This document shows positions 1 through 7,739 of a DNA stretch of 64,000 nt, piece after piece (position 1 is the first letter of the stretch; every line of letters starts with the position of its first letter). The translations under genes and the position numbers were made by a program. Where the stretch lies: the NCBI GenBank assembly GCA_041395205.1, contig JAWLAZ010000001.1:1812024-1876023 (forward strand), read 5' to 3'. The stretch comes from JAHEFU01 sp041395205. Its GTDB lineage: Bacteria; 4484-113; JAFGCY01. The notes under the pieces were generated by a model. That model worked only from the letters and a program-made list of their open reading frames with translations. It had not been told where the DNA came from and did not search any database.

Positions 1-1
1 T

Positions 2-1234
2 GATGCCGTGCGCTCCGTGCCGGGCATCAGCGTGCTGGCCGTTTCGGACGAGACATTCCGCATGCATCTCGGCGGCAAGCTCACGGTGCACAGCAAGATG
101 CCGATCCGCAACCGCGCCCAGTTGTCAATGGCCTACACCCCGGGCGTTGGCCGGGTCTCGCGCTACATCGCCGAGGATCCCCGGCGCGCCTGGTCGCTGA
201 CGATCAAGGCGCATACCGTGGCGGTGGTCTCCGATGGCAGCGCCGTGCTCGGGCTTGGCGACATCGGGCCCGAGGCCGCGCTGCCTGTGATGGAGGGCAA
301 GTGCCAGCTCTTCAAGGAGTTCGGCGGCGTGGATGCCTTTCCGCTCTGCGTCAACACGCGCGATCCCGCGGAGATCATCCGCTTCTGCGAGCTGATCGCC
401 CCGACCTTCGGCGGCATCAACCTGGAGGACATCTCCGCCCCGCGCTGCTTCGAGATCGAGGCTGCACTGCGCGAACGCGTAGACATTCCCGTGTTCCATG
501 ACGATCAGCACGGCACGGCGATCGTCGTGCTGGCGGCCGCCCGCAATGCCCTGAAGCTCGTTGGCAAACGGCTGGAGGATGTGCGGATCGTGGTGCTGGG
601 GATCGGCGCGGCAGGTGTGGCCTGCAGCCGCATGCTGCTCGCCGCGGGCGCCACGCAGCTGATCGGCGTGGACCGCCAGGGGATCATCTGCGAAGGTGAT
701 GACTGCCTTGGCAATTCCATGCACGACTGGTTCGGCCGCAATACCAATCCCGAGAAGCTGCGCGGTGGGATCCGCGAGGCCCTGCAGGGCGCGGACATGT
801 TCCTCGGGGTTTCCGCCGCCGGCCTCGTCGAACCGGAGTGGATCCGCAGCATGGCACCGGACCCGATCGTGTTTGCGATGGCCAACCCCGTGCCCGAGGT
901 GATGCCTGAGGAGATCGAGGGCATTGCCGCGGTGATCGCCACCGGGCGCAGTGACTACCCCAACCAGATCAACAACGTGCTGGCCTTCCCTGGGATCTTC
1001 CGCGGTGCGCTGGACGCCCATGCCACGGAGATCAATGAGGCCATGAAGCTGGCGGCGGCGGATGCGATAGCCGCCTGCGTGGATCCCAAGCGCCTGAGCC
1101 GCGACTACATCATTCCCTCGCTCTTCAACCGGCATGTGGCGCGTGAGGTCACGCGCGCCGTTGTGCATGCGGCCCATGAATCGGGGGTGGCCCAGCGGCG
1201 GCGCAAGCCGACGCAGATCATGCCGAAGGTGTAG
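2..1234 (+). CDS. NAD(P)-dependent malic enzyme, 5' end cut by window
   Basis: Oxidative decarboxylation of malate to pyruvate, cytoplasmic. The reading frame is already open at base 2 (Asp-Ala before the first GTG), so the real start lies upstream; the first visible residues (PGISVLAVSDETFRMHLGGK) look like the end of an N-terminal ACT-like domain, as in long bacterial malic enzymes. Core motifs follow: SMAYTPGVGRVS (active-site Tyr), SDGSAVLGLGDIG, the metal-binding stretch GGINLEDISAP, VFHDDQHGTA, and a GIGAAG nucleotide-binding turn near residue 200 of the visible part. Cofactor choice (NAD or NADP) cannot be told. It is followed by 93 nt and then a tRNA on the other strand, with no obvious terminator seen. 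Confidence 0.95.
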   Translation, partial: DAVRSVPGISVLAVSDETFRMHLGGKLTVHSKMPIRNRAQLSMAYTPGVGRVSRYIAEDPRRAWSLTIKAHTVAVVSDGSAVLGLGDIGPEAALPVMEGKCQLFKEFGGVDAFPLCVNTRDPAEIIRFCELIAPTFGGINLEDISAPRCFEIEAALRERVDIPVFHDDQHGTAIVVLAAARNALKLVGKRLEDVRIVVLGIGAAGVACSRMLLAAGATQLIGVDRQGIICEGDDCLGNSMHDWFGRNTNPEKLRGGIREALQGADMFLGVSAAGLVEPEWIRSMAPDPIVFAMANPVPEVMPEEIEGIAAVIATGRSDYPNQINNVLAFPGIFRGALDAHATEINEAMKLAAADAIAACVDPKRLSRDYIIPSLFNRHVAREVTRAVVHAAHESGVAQRRRKPTQIMPKV

Positions 1235-1327
1235 GGTGGGCAGCGGGCAATCGGAAGTGTCCAATGCCAGCTTGCAAGTGCATGACATGGTTGCTGGATA
1301 CAGGAAGTGGTCTGGAGCGGGAGGAAA

Positions 1328-1402
1328 TGGCTCCGGCGACTGGACTCGAACCAGTAACCTAACGGTTAACAGCCGTTTGCTCTGCCATTGAGCTACGCCG
1401 GA
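1328..1402 (-). tRNA. tRNA-Asn (GTT)
   Basis: Read on the minus strand it folds as a standard cloverleaf: acceptor TCCGGCG pairing with CGCCGGA, D stem GCTC/GAGC, anticodon stem AACGG/CCGTT with loop CTGTTAA (anticodon GTT), a T arm with GGTTCGAGTCC, discriminator G. The 3' CCA is encoded (1328-1330). It is a solitary tRNA with its own promoter. Confidence 0.97.
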
Positions 1403-1416
1403 ACGATGGGAAAGAG

Positions 1417-1445
1417 ATAGTACCGCCAGCGGTTCCTCATGTCAA
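1417..1445 (-). promoter_or_regulatory. Promoter of tRNA-Asn
   Basis: On the minus strand TTGACA (1440-1445) is followed by exactly 17 nt and then TACTAT (1417-1422). The -10 box lies 14 nt before the mature tRNA 5' end. This near-consensus pair shows that the housekeeping sigma factor here recognises TTGACA-17-TATAAT. Confidence 0.85.
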
Positions 1446-1782
1446 TAATCTTTCAGGCCAATATCGCCGATTGAACCTTGCCCACACAGGCGCGGCCAGT
1501 CAGCTTTCCTCCCGGGATTCCACTGATCAAATTGGCACGAGTATCCGGATCAGACTCTACAGTGCTCGCGACACATCAGCTCTGGAAAATATGTGGTGCA
1601 CCAATGATACTTGGTAATAATTACAAATCAGATGGGCTTTATATCTGTTTGCCTTGCTTATTTTGAGCACTATCCGTGAATCAGGTCACGAACACGGGTT
1701 TCTTGGCTTCTGCTCTGGCATTCTCATGGGCTGAGAAAGTCGGATTTATACCACCGGTGCTACTCGGACTTTATTTATCTGA
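1446..1782. other. Non-coding stretch between tRNA-Asn and the Rrf2 operon
   Basis: No convincing gene is seen here; it is AT-richer than its surroundings. It holds a 10-bp palindrome TGGTGCACCA (1594-1603) inside AATATGTGGTGCACC and the octamer TATACCAC (1747-1754). The AATATGTGGT and GTGGTATA words recur, the latter in reverse, upstream of the cytochrome at 4229-4242, so a shared operator is possible but not shown. Confidence 0.4.
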
Positions 1783-1788
1783 TATAAT
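1783..1788 (+). promoter_or_regulatory. -10 box (TATAAT) of the 1817-2562 operon
   Basis: A perfect TATAAT lies 28 nt before the ATG at 1817. No good -35 hexamer is found 16-18 nt upstream, which would fit a promoter that depends on an activator or repressor such as the Rrf2 protein encoded in the same operon. Confidence 0.55.
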
Positions 1789-1816
1789 CCTGCTGATTTA
1801 GATTCTCAGGTGAACC

Positions 1817-2062
1817 ATGCAGGTATTGAAACTCTATCGCTGGGATGACAGGGAGCTCGACCGCCCCGTGCGGGAAATCGACCTGTTGCGTGTCGACGAT
1901 CTGACCCGCAACTCCAAGAAGCGGCTGTTTGCCTGGAGTGGCGACGAGGATGAGATGAACTACATGCTCTATCCGGATTACGGCACCGCCTACCCTGAGT
2001 TTGACAACAGGGTGCAGAAGCAGCGTCCGGGAATCAGGTACCGCTACGAGCTCAGTGACTGA
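1817..2062 (+). CDS. Small acidic protein of unknown function
   Basis: An 81-residue soluble protein rich in Asp, Glu, Arg and Tyr, with no signal peptide, membrane segment or cysteine; I do not recognise the family. The start ATG at 1817 is preceded by an AGGTGA-like ribosome site. It stops 26 nt before the TTG start of the Rrf2-type regulator and shares its promoter (TATAAT at 1783), so the two are probably co-transcribed and it may take part in the same response. Codon use is like that of the neighbouring genes, which supports real coding. No function is assigned. Confidence 0.7.
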   Translation: MQVLKLYRWDDRELDRPVREIDLLRVDDLTRNSKKRLFAWSGDEDEMNYMLYPDYGTAYPEFDNRVQKQRPGIRYRYELSD

Positions 2063-2088
2063 GACCTTACTCTCTACAGGAACCTGCC

Positions 2089-2562
2089 TTGATAACGAAG
2101 ACCAGTGACCTGGGAATCCAGGCAACTCTCTACCTCGCCATGCGTGCCGAGGATAGCCCCGTGCCGCCGCGCGTAATCGCCGAGGTCTGTGAAAGCAGTG
2201 CCACCTACACCGCCAAGGTGATCCAGCATCTCGTGCGCAGCGGGATCATGCGCTCCACCAAGGGCAGCAAGGGCGGGGTGACACTGGCCATGCATCCGCG
2301 GGAAATCACCCTGCTGAGCATCGTCGAGGCCTGCCAGGGCAAGATTCTTGCCGAATACTGCGAGGACTTCAAGGAAGCAGACAGGCTCTGCGGCCTGCAC
2401 AAGGCGATGATGCAGCTCAATACCTCGATCACGAAGGTCCTGACGCAGTGGACCGTGCAATCCCTCGTTGACAATCCCACGCCGCATGATTCTGTCCGGG
2501 CCCACGTGAACTGCAAGCTGCGCAATGTCTGTGCGATGTGCAGCAACTGCGTCTTCGAGTAG
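2089..2562 (+). CDS. Rrf2-family transcriptional regulator with extra C-terminal cysteine cluster
   Basis: A 157-residue winged-helix regulator of the Rrf2 family (IscR, NsrR, RsrR relatives), which often sense iron-sulfur status or nitric oxide through a bound Fe-S cluster. The N-terminal helix-turn-helix is clear (residues about 1-65, with the typical PRVIAEVCESSATYTAKVIQ recognition part and SKGGVTL wing). Cysteines sit at 82, 91 and 101, and a second group C142, C148, C151, C154 makes a compact C-x5-C-x2-C-x2-C at the end. The usual family has only three cysteines near 90-105, so the tail cluster is odd. TTG start with AGGA upstream. It converges on the multihaem cytochrome, a plausible target. 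A terminator follows. Confidence 0.9.
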   Translation: MITKTSDLGIQATLYLAMRAEDSPVPPRVIAEVCESSATYTAKVIQHLVRSGIMRSTKGSKGGVTLAMHPREITLLSIVEACQGKILAEYCEDFKEADRLCGLHKAMMQLNTSITKVLTQWTVQSLVDNPTPHDSVRAHVNCKLRNVCAMCSNCVFE

Positions 2563-2589
2563 GAAACCCGGACTGACAACCCGCCATAC

Positions 2590-2620
2590 CACAGCCCCCC
2601 ACGCTGAGGGCTGTGTTTTC
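2590..2620 (+). terminator. Rho-independent terminator after the Rrf2 gene
   Basis: Stem CACAGCCC (2590-2597) pairs with GGGCTGTG (2608-2615), 10-nt loop, followed by TTTTC. It ends the 1817-2562 operon; read on the other strand it lacks a T-run. Confidence 0.8.
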
Positions 2621-2634
2621 CACGAACCTGCTGC

Positions 2635-3990
2635 CTAGCCGTCCTGGCCAGTAGCTCCGAGCGTTGACAGTGCCTCATCCGCGAACTCGCGGCTCTTGCT
2701 CAGCAGTTCAGAGGCATAGCCGTAGTTGTGGATTCCGCGTCCGAAGCTGACGAACTCCAGGTTGTACTCCGCATCCTCGACGAGCTTCTGCGCTTCGGCA
2801 TAGCCCGCGATGCCCGGATCCGCGAGGCCCAGCGCCGTGCGTGCCCGTGAGACGGCGACGGTGGTTTCCGCGGTTTCCTCAGCGAGGTAACCGCTCCACA
2901 TTTCGTAGAAGTCCCGCCCGATGTCGTCATGGCAGTCCACGCAGCCCTGGACGGTCGGCCGCTGGACCTCACCACCCATCATGTGGCCTGCGTTCTCGGT
3001 GCCTTCCTCCATGTGGCAGCCGATGCAGTCCACCTGGGCGATGTACATCGAGGAGGGCATGTCCTCCACGCCGCGGCCGCCCTTGCCGGCGTACAGCTCG
3101 CGCGCCCCGACATGCGGCTCGGAATGGCACTGCTCGCAGCTGAACTTCACCTGGGTCTCGGCGACGTGCGCTCCGTGCTTGATCTCGGAGTGGCACTGGT
3201 AGCAGTCCACCTTGTGGTCCGTGACGTGGATCCTGTGCAGCTCGTTGCGCTCACTGGTCAGCGTCGGCAGTTCCGTCCTGGAGTGGCACTGCAGGCAGGC
3301 ATTGCTGTCAACGTCGCCATTGCCCTCGATGGCGTCAATATGGCAACGCTGGCAGTCGACCTTCTGCTCCACGTAGGAGGCATGGTTGAAGGTCTGCTCG
3401 CCGATCTCGATGTCCTCCGCCGGCGCATCGTGGCAGTCCAGGCAGAACTGCTGCGGTACGGGGGAGGAGCCGCTGATACGGTCCTTGAAGTGGCAGAGAT
3501 AGCAGGTCGTGGTGTCCGCTGCGATGTGCTGGTCGCCGATGTTGTTGGAGTGGCAACTCGTGCAGCGCAATTCCATGCCGCGGGCGCTCTTGCCGTAGTG
3601 TGTGGCATGGTCGAAGCGGACCTTGCCGTTGTACATCGTCTTGCCCGGGGTGTTGGTTCCGTGGCAACCGCTCGTCATGCAGGAAGCGTCATTGATGTGC
3701 GCGTAGAACTTGGTGTCGTAGGTCCCGGTGACGTAGAGCACGACCTGGTTCAGGGCCTTCATCTTGGCGCTGATCTTGTACTTCTCGCCTGGAGCATAAT
3801 GGCAGTCCACGCAGGCCACGTTGCTGTGCGCGGAGGCCTTCCAGCTCTGGTAGAAGGGGTCCATGATATGGCAGCTCTGGCAGAAGCCCGGCTGGTTTGT
3901 GTATTGCAGGCTGCCGAATCCTCCGCCAAGTACGATCACGATGATGGCGAGGGTGGTGACAACCCAGCGCTTGCGCAGCAGATCCTTCAT
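2635..3990 (-). CDS. Membrane-anchored NapC/NirT-type multihaem cytochrome c (12 haem sites)
   Basis: A 451-residue quinol-oxidising type cytochrome. Residues 8-30 form a membrane anchor (VVTTLAIIVIVLGGGFG), then a NapC/NirT-like start, NQPGFCQSCH and VACVDCH. I count eleven CXXCH haem sites and one CX4CH (CMTSGCH), so probably twelve c haems facing the periplasm; ordinary NapC has four. A helical tail of about 100 residues without haems follows, possibly a contact surface. It probably passes electrons from the quinol pool to periplasmic or extracellular acceptors (nitrogen oxides or metals); the acceptor is not known. ATG at 3990 was chosen because of GGAGGGAAACGC just upstream and the anchor; the frame stays open to 4257 but without signal. 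It converges on the Rrf2 gene. Confidence 0.9.
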   Translation of the reverse strand: MKDLLRKRWVVTTLAIIVIVLGGGFGSLQYTNQPGFCQSCHIMDPFYQSWKASAHSNVACVDCHYAPGEKYKISAKMKALNQVVLYVTGTYDTKFYAHINDASCMTSGCHGTNTPGKTMYNGKVRFDHATHYGKSARGMELRCTSCHSNNIGDQHIAADTTTCYLCHFKDRISGSSPVPQQFCLDCHDAPAEDIEIGEQTFNHASYVEQKVDCQRCHIDAIEGNGDVDSNACLQCHSRTELPTLTSERNELHRIHVTDHKVDCYQCHSEIKHGAHVAETQVKFSCEQCHSEPHVGARELYAGKGGRGVEDMPSSMYIAQVDCIGCHMEEGTENAGHMMGGEVQRPTVQGCVDCHDDIGRDFYEMWSGYLAEETAETTVAVSRARTALGLADPGIAGYAEAQKLVEDAEYNLEFVSFGRGIHNYGYASELLSKSREFADEALSTLGATGQDG

Positions 3991-4223
3991 TGCGTTTCCC
4001 TCCGGGACTCCGCCCGGTGATAATTCCGTCCTGGAGCCGTACTCCGGCCGGTAAGGGGAAACGATGCCGGGTCTAAGGATCGCTTCCCTGCTACCCGCCT
4101 GCCGACTTGCCAACCCGGTGCGGTTGCACCCGGTTGGCTGAATTGTACACCATGTATATGACAGATATCTCTTGTCTGGCGCATCCGCTGGATTTGGCGG
4201 ATTTCTGCAGGAATCCACAAATA

Positions 4224-4249
4224 AGGATAATATGTGGTATATATATCCT
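4224..4249. promoter_or_regulatory. Inverted repeat, possible regulator operator
   Basis: AGGATA (4224-4229) and TATCCT (4244-4249) form a perfect inverted repeat around a 14-nt AT-rich centre, the right size for a dimeric winged-helix protein. It lies about 235 nt upstream of the cytochrome start. The centre contains GTGGTATA, whose complement TATACCAC occurs in the promoter region of the Rrf2 operon (1747-1754). Confidence 0.4.
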
Positions 4250-4328
4250 AGTTTCATCCACCGTAATTGTTCGTACGGGGATGGGCCTCAATTGCCAATC
4301 AGACGCAACTCTTAATTCCTGGTCCTGA

Positions 4329-4361
4329 GCCCGGGTTGCCAACGGTGACCCGGGCCTTTTT
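4329..4361 (+). terminator. Orphan rho-independent terminator
   Basis: GCCCGGGT (4329-4336) pairs with ACCCGGGC (4348-4355), extended by TGCC/GGTG to a 12-bp stem with a 3-nt loop, then five T. The T-run is on the plus strand, while both flanking genes are on the minus strand, so it must end an unrecognised plus-strand transcript, either a small RNA or the short frame ending at 4328. Confidence 0.7.
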
Positions 4362-4381
4362 CATCTCCGCCGGGAGAGGAT

Positions 4382-4876
4382 TCAGTCCAGGTAGCGCAGG
4401 CGCAGTTCCGGTCCCGGCAAGGCACAGCGCTCCTTCGCCAGGCGGTGCCGGTTGCGCTTCACGAGGTTGTAGAGCCAGTCCAGCACTGGGTCCGGGATCC
4501 ACCAGGACAGCCAGCCCAGCAGATTCCAGGGAAAGCCCATGCGCCGGGCGATCATGCGGCTGGCGCGGCTGCGCCCGTAGAGCCGGGGATTGTCACCGCC
4601 GACACCGTCCACGCAGATGATGCTGTCAATCCGCGAATTGTCAGCGCGGATGCTTTGCAGGTAGTCGTCGTCAATCCCCAGCGCAGGCAGCACCCGGCGG
4701 GCGGTCTCTCCCTGCAGGGCGGCGATGTGCACCTGGCCGCGGGGATCATTGCGCAGCATCCAGGCAGCGCTGTTGCTGCAGAAGATGCAGTCGGCATCGA
4801 TGAACACGATGAAGCGGGGCAGTCCCGGATCCCGGCTGGTGCTGCTGTCAGTCTGCTGGCTCTGCCGCATGTCCAA
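4382..4876 (-). CDS. DCC-family thiol-disulfide oxidoreductase (DUF393)
   Basis: A 164-residue protein of the DCC family. The family hallmark is seen at the N-terminus: FIVFIDADCIFCSNSAAW, with the Asp and the CxxC pair, followed by conserved ARRVLP and YGRSRA segments. Such proteins are predicted thioredoxin-like oxidoreductases of uncertain substrate. The C-terminal third has two amphipathic, Trp-rich helices (WNLLGWLSWWIPDPVLDWLY), which may dock on the membrane. A TTG at 4876 or the ATG at 4870 may be the start; neither has a strong ribosome site. It stands 32 nt after the zinc peptidase on the same strand, so the two may share a transcript. Confidence 0.85.
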   Translation of the reverse strand: MDMRQSQQTDSSTSRDPGLPRFIVFIDADCIFCSNSAAWMLRNDPRGQVHIAALQGETARRVLPALGIDDDYLQSIRADNSRIDSIICVDGVGGDNPRLYGRSRASRMIARRMGFPWNLLGWLSWWIPDPVLDWLYNLVKRNRHRLAKERCALPGPELRLRYLD

Positions 4877-4908
4877 GCTTACCCCGGATTTCCCATTTCA
4901 ATCCTGGC

Positions 4909-6375
4909 TCAGGCCGTGATTTCCTGCTGGATCAGTCTGATGTCCAGCCCCGCATATCCGAGCTTCTGCGCGATCTCCCAGACATCGTACTTCTGGCCCT
5001 CGCCCCACAGTCCGCGCAGGAAGTCACCGGCGCGGCGACTGCTGAACCAGTTCTCACCGAATTCAGCTTCCAGATGCCGGCGCAGCTGCACTTCCCAGAT
5101 CCAGGCCTGCAGGTACTGCAGTACATAGAAGTTGCGGTCGAAGTCCGCCAGGTAGCGCTCACGCGGGTAACTGACCACATTGGAACGCGTGAGGTGCTGC
5201 ACATAGCGCTCTGCCAGTTCCTCACCGCCACCCTGTTCATGAAACTCGATCTCATAGAGCAGCTTGGCTCCGTAGCGGCGCAGGAAGTACAGGCGGTGGA
5301 AGCGGGCGAAGGCCGGGTAGTCACCCGGGTCCTCGCGCATGATCTCCTTCCACCAGACTGGATTGCTCACGAGGTGCTGCAGCAGGAAGGCATAGCTTTC
5401 GTGCACGCTCGTATCCCCGCTGTGACGATAGACCACGGACAGTTCGGGATCCATATGCGCACTGAACTGCATATGTCCCGCCTCATGGAAGAGCGTCGAG
5501 AAATCGTCCTGCCCGCCATGCGGCTTGAGTACGATCCGCACATCCTGCGGAGCACGCACACTCACGCAGAAGGCGCGCGGGGACTTGCGCGGGCGGTCCT
5601 CGAGGTCGATCAGCACATTCTTCTGGCTGTCCAGGTCAATCCCCATGCCGCGCAGGGTCCGGGCCAGGGCCGGCACCATGTCATCGCTGACGAACATGCC
5701 GTCGTACTGCCGTGCGCGCAGAATGTAGCCGAGGTCGCAGCTGCGCAGCTCGCGATCACCGAGGCCTGCGATCGAGGCATAATGCCTGAGGCGCTGCTCG
5801 AAGATTTCATCCGTCTCATCCAGGAAGCGCTGCATCTGCTCCGCGAGCGGGCGGATGCGCATTCCCATCAGCTGCTCACTGTAGGCGATCTGGTTCTCGT
5901 AGCCAATGTCCTGCATCGTTTCACGCAGGCGGGTGAAGATCCTGCGACGCAGCGGGTTGAGGCTGTCCATCACCGCCAGGTAGGCCTGCTCCAGCCGGCC
6001 GCGGCGATCGTAGTCAGCCTCGTTGGCAATGATCACCGGCATGGCGCGGTAGGGCCAGCTTTCATCCTCCAGGCTCACGGTGGCACTGCCTTCGGCATTG
6101 GCCAGCTCCTCCAGCATGCTCTTGACCTGGTCCTGCACGTAGTTTCCCGAGAAGTCAGCACGCAGGAAGCGCAGCAGCCGCTCATCCGTGTCACCGGCAG
6201 GCTGCGCGATGCTGATCCCATCCAGGGTCTCGCGGGCGTAGAGCTCCGGATATTCCTCCAGGATGCTCACCACGTTGAGCTGGTCCTGCTGGCCGCTGAA
6301 ATGATTGAAGTACTCGAGCGCGATGCGCTGATGGCATTCCTCGGCCCGCGCGATGAGTTTCTGGATATCTGTCAT
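4909..6375 (-). CDS. M3-like zinc metallopeptidase
   Basis: A 488-residue soluble gluzincin peptidase. The zinc motif HEAGH starts at residue 297 (His297, Glu298, His301), and Glu326 in VHESYAF lies 25 residues later, the correct place for the third metal ligand of the oligoendopeptidase (M3) and related families. The rest is helical, with no signal peptide, so it probably trims peptides in the cytoplasm. The start at 6375 has GGAG about 8 nt upstream; the frame is open to 6501 but that extension is basic, unlike the family, and has no ribosome site. It is somewhat shorter than typical PepF. It could also be assigned to a carboxypeptidase-like branch; the exact family needs a profile search. 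Confidence 0.8.
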   Translation of the reverse strand: MTDIQKLIARAEECHQRIALEYFNHFSGQQDQLNVVSILEEYPELYARETLDGISIAQPAGDTDERLLRFLRADFSGNYVQDQVKSMLEELANAEGSATVSLEDESWPYRAMPVIIANEADYDRRGRLEQAYLAVMDSLNPLRRRIFTRLRETMQDIGYENQIAYSEQLMGMRIRPLAEQMQRFLDETDEIFEQRLRHYASIAGLGDRELRSCDLGYILRARQYDGMFVSDDMVPALARTLRGMGIDLDSQKNVLIDLEDRPRKSPRAFCVSVRAPQDVRIVLKPHGGQDDFSTLFHEAGHMQFSAHMDPELSVVYRHSGDTSVHESYAFLLQHLVSNPVWWKEIMREDPGDYPAFARFHRLYFLRRYGAKLLYEIEFHEQGGGEELAERYVQHLTRSNVVSYPRERYLADFDRNFYVLQYLQAWIWEVQLRRHLEAEFGENWFSSRRAGDFLRGLWGEGQKYDVWEIAQKLGYAGLDIRLIQQEITA

Positions 6376-6533
6376 TGGCTGTCTCCGAGCCATCATTCTA
6401 ACGGAACATCGGCGGCTGGCCCGCCAGCCGGATTTAACCGGTATCAGGCGCAAACTGAATTCGCCCACAATCCATCTTGGATAAACTGAATCAGATCGCA
6501 ATACATAGCTGATTCTGAAAGAGGATTTGGATC

Positions 6534-7739
6534 TTGATACAGGCCGGAAACAGACCGAGAATACTGATAGCCGAGGATGACAAGCTGTCGCGCCTCAAGC
6601 TGGAGCACTTCCTCGCACGCCACATCAATGCGGAGCTGGTGCTGGCCCAGGATGGCGAACAGGCCTGGAAGTACTACCAGGAGCAGCCTGCCGACATCGT
6701 GATCTCCGACTGGGAAATGCCCGGCATGACCGGTCCGCAGCTCTGTCGCCGGATCCAGCAGAGTCCGCAGCACTTCACCTATTTCATCCTGCTGACCGGC
6801 CGGACGGAATCCGCTGACCTGCTCGAGGGCATGACCACCGGGGCCGACGACTACGTGCGCAAGCCCTATGATCCGCCCGAACTGCTGGCCCGCGTCAATT
6901 CCGGCCTGCGCCGGATCTATGTCGAAGCCCAGCTCCAGGCGCTAAACAAGGAACTGGGCAATGCCTACCGCAAGCTGCGCGATGCCCTGCATGCGGCAGG
7001 CCAGATGCAGCTCAAGCTGATTCCCTCCAATGCGCAGATCGCCGATCTCGGCCGCCGCACGGGGCTGAAGCTCGATTACCGCTATGTGGCCTGCGACGAT
7101 CTCGGAGGAGACGTGATCGGGATGTTCAGCCCCGAGAAGGGCAAGGTGGCGATCTTCCTCGCGGATGTCAGCGGGCATGGCGTGGCGGCAAGTATGGCGG
7201 CCGTGAGCATGCACACATTCCTGCAGACCATGCTGCATTCCGAGACGGACCCGCTCAAGGTGGTCAGCGCCGCCAATGAATTCGCCTGCGATGAATTCCC
7301 GGATACGACCTTCGCCACAATGGCCTACTTCCTGTTTGACACCGAGGCGATGACTGCGGACATGATCGTGGCCGGCCACCCGCCCGTGCTGATGACCACA
7401 CGGGACGGGGCCCTGGTGCAGTTCGACTCAACCTACCAGCCACTCGGGATCTTCCGTGACCCGCCGACCGCCACCGACGTCCAGCATGTCAGCCTGGATG
7501 AGGGCGAACGGCTGATTGCCTACACCGACGGCGTGATCGAGACCCGCAACCCGAGCGGGAACTTCTACTCGCTGGACTACCTGTTCGCGGATATCCAGGC
7601 CCGCGGCCGCCGGCCGCTTGCGGGACTGAGCCAGTCCATCCTCGATGCGGTCGATGCCTGGCGTTTCAATGGTGATGTCGAGGATGACGTGACCGTGATT
7701 GCAATGTGCTTCCAGGAAGTGGCGGCGATCAAAAGCTGA
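6534..7739 (+). CDS. Response regulator fused to PP2C-type (RsbU/SpoIIE) phosphatase
   Basis: A 401-residue two-domain regulator. Residues 8-125 are a receiver domain with acidic pocket Glu14-Asp15-Asp16, phospho-acceptor Asp59 (ISDWEMPG), Thr88 and Lys110 (VRKPY). A coiled linker (about 128-165) leads to a SpoIIE-like phosphatase (about 175-395) with the metal-binding Asp motifs DLGGDVIG and ADVSGHGVA, and GHPPVL, YTDGVIE, DDVTVI. Phosphorylation by an unlinked histidine kinase would switch dephosphorylation of a Ser/Thr target, classically an anti-anti-sigma factor. No partner-switch genes lie nearby. Start is TTG at 6534 behind AGAGGA. Its last 11 nt overlap the convergent CAP gene. Confidence 0.93.
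   Translation: MIQAGNRPRILIAEDDKLSRLKLEHFLARHINAELVLAQDGEQAWKYYQEQPADIVISDWEMPGMTGPQLCRRIQQSPQHFTYFILLTGRTESADLLEGMTTGADDYVRKPYDPPELLARVNSGLRRIYVEAQLQALNKELGNAYRKLRDALHAAGQMQLKLIPSNAQIADLGRRTGLKLDYRYVACDDLGGDVIGMFSPEKGKVAIFLADVSGHGVAASMAAVSMHTFLQTMLHSETDPLKVVSAANEFACDEFPDTTFATMAYFLFDTEAMTADMIVAGHPPVLMTTRDGALVQFDSTYQPLGIFRDPPTATDVQHVSLDEGERLIAYTDGVIETRNPSGNFYSLDYLFADIQARGRRPLAGLSQSILDAVDAWRFNGDVEDDVTVIAMCFQEVAAIKS

Larger units (their letters stand above)
3991..4381. other. AT-rich control region upstream of the cytochrome gene
   Basis: No certain gene. It contains the inverted repeat at 4224-4249, a minus-strand TACAAT (4142-4147) that could be the cytochrome -10 box, and a plus-strand terminator at 4329-4361 with no clear gene before it. 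A plus-strand open frame (ATG at 4152, ends 4328) would give a 58-residue peptide with one hydrophobic stretch, its stop codon touching the terminator stem; codons are unlike the genome average, so I leave it as a possibility. Confidence 0.4.

Noticed and set aside
1478..1666. 62-residue frame after tRNA-Asn
   Set aside because: TTG start without ribosome site, no recognisable features.
3991..4257. N-terminal extension of the cytochrome
   Set aside because: The strong GGAGG site and membrane anchor place the start at 3990; the extension has no hydrophobic signal.
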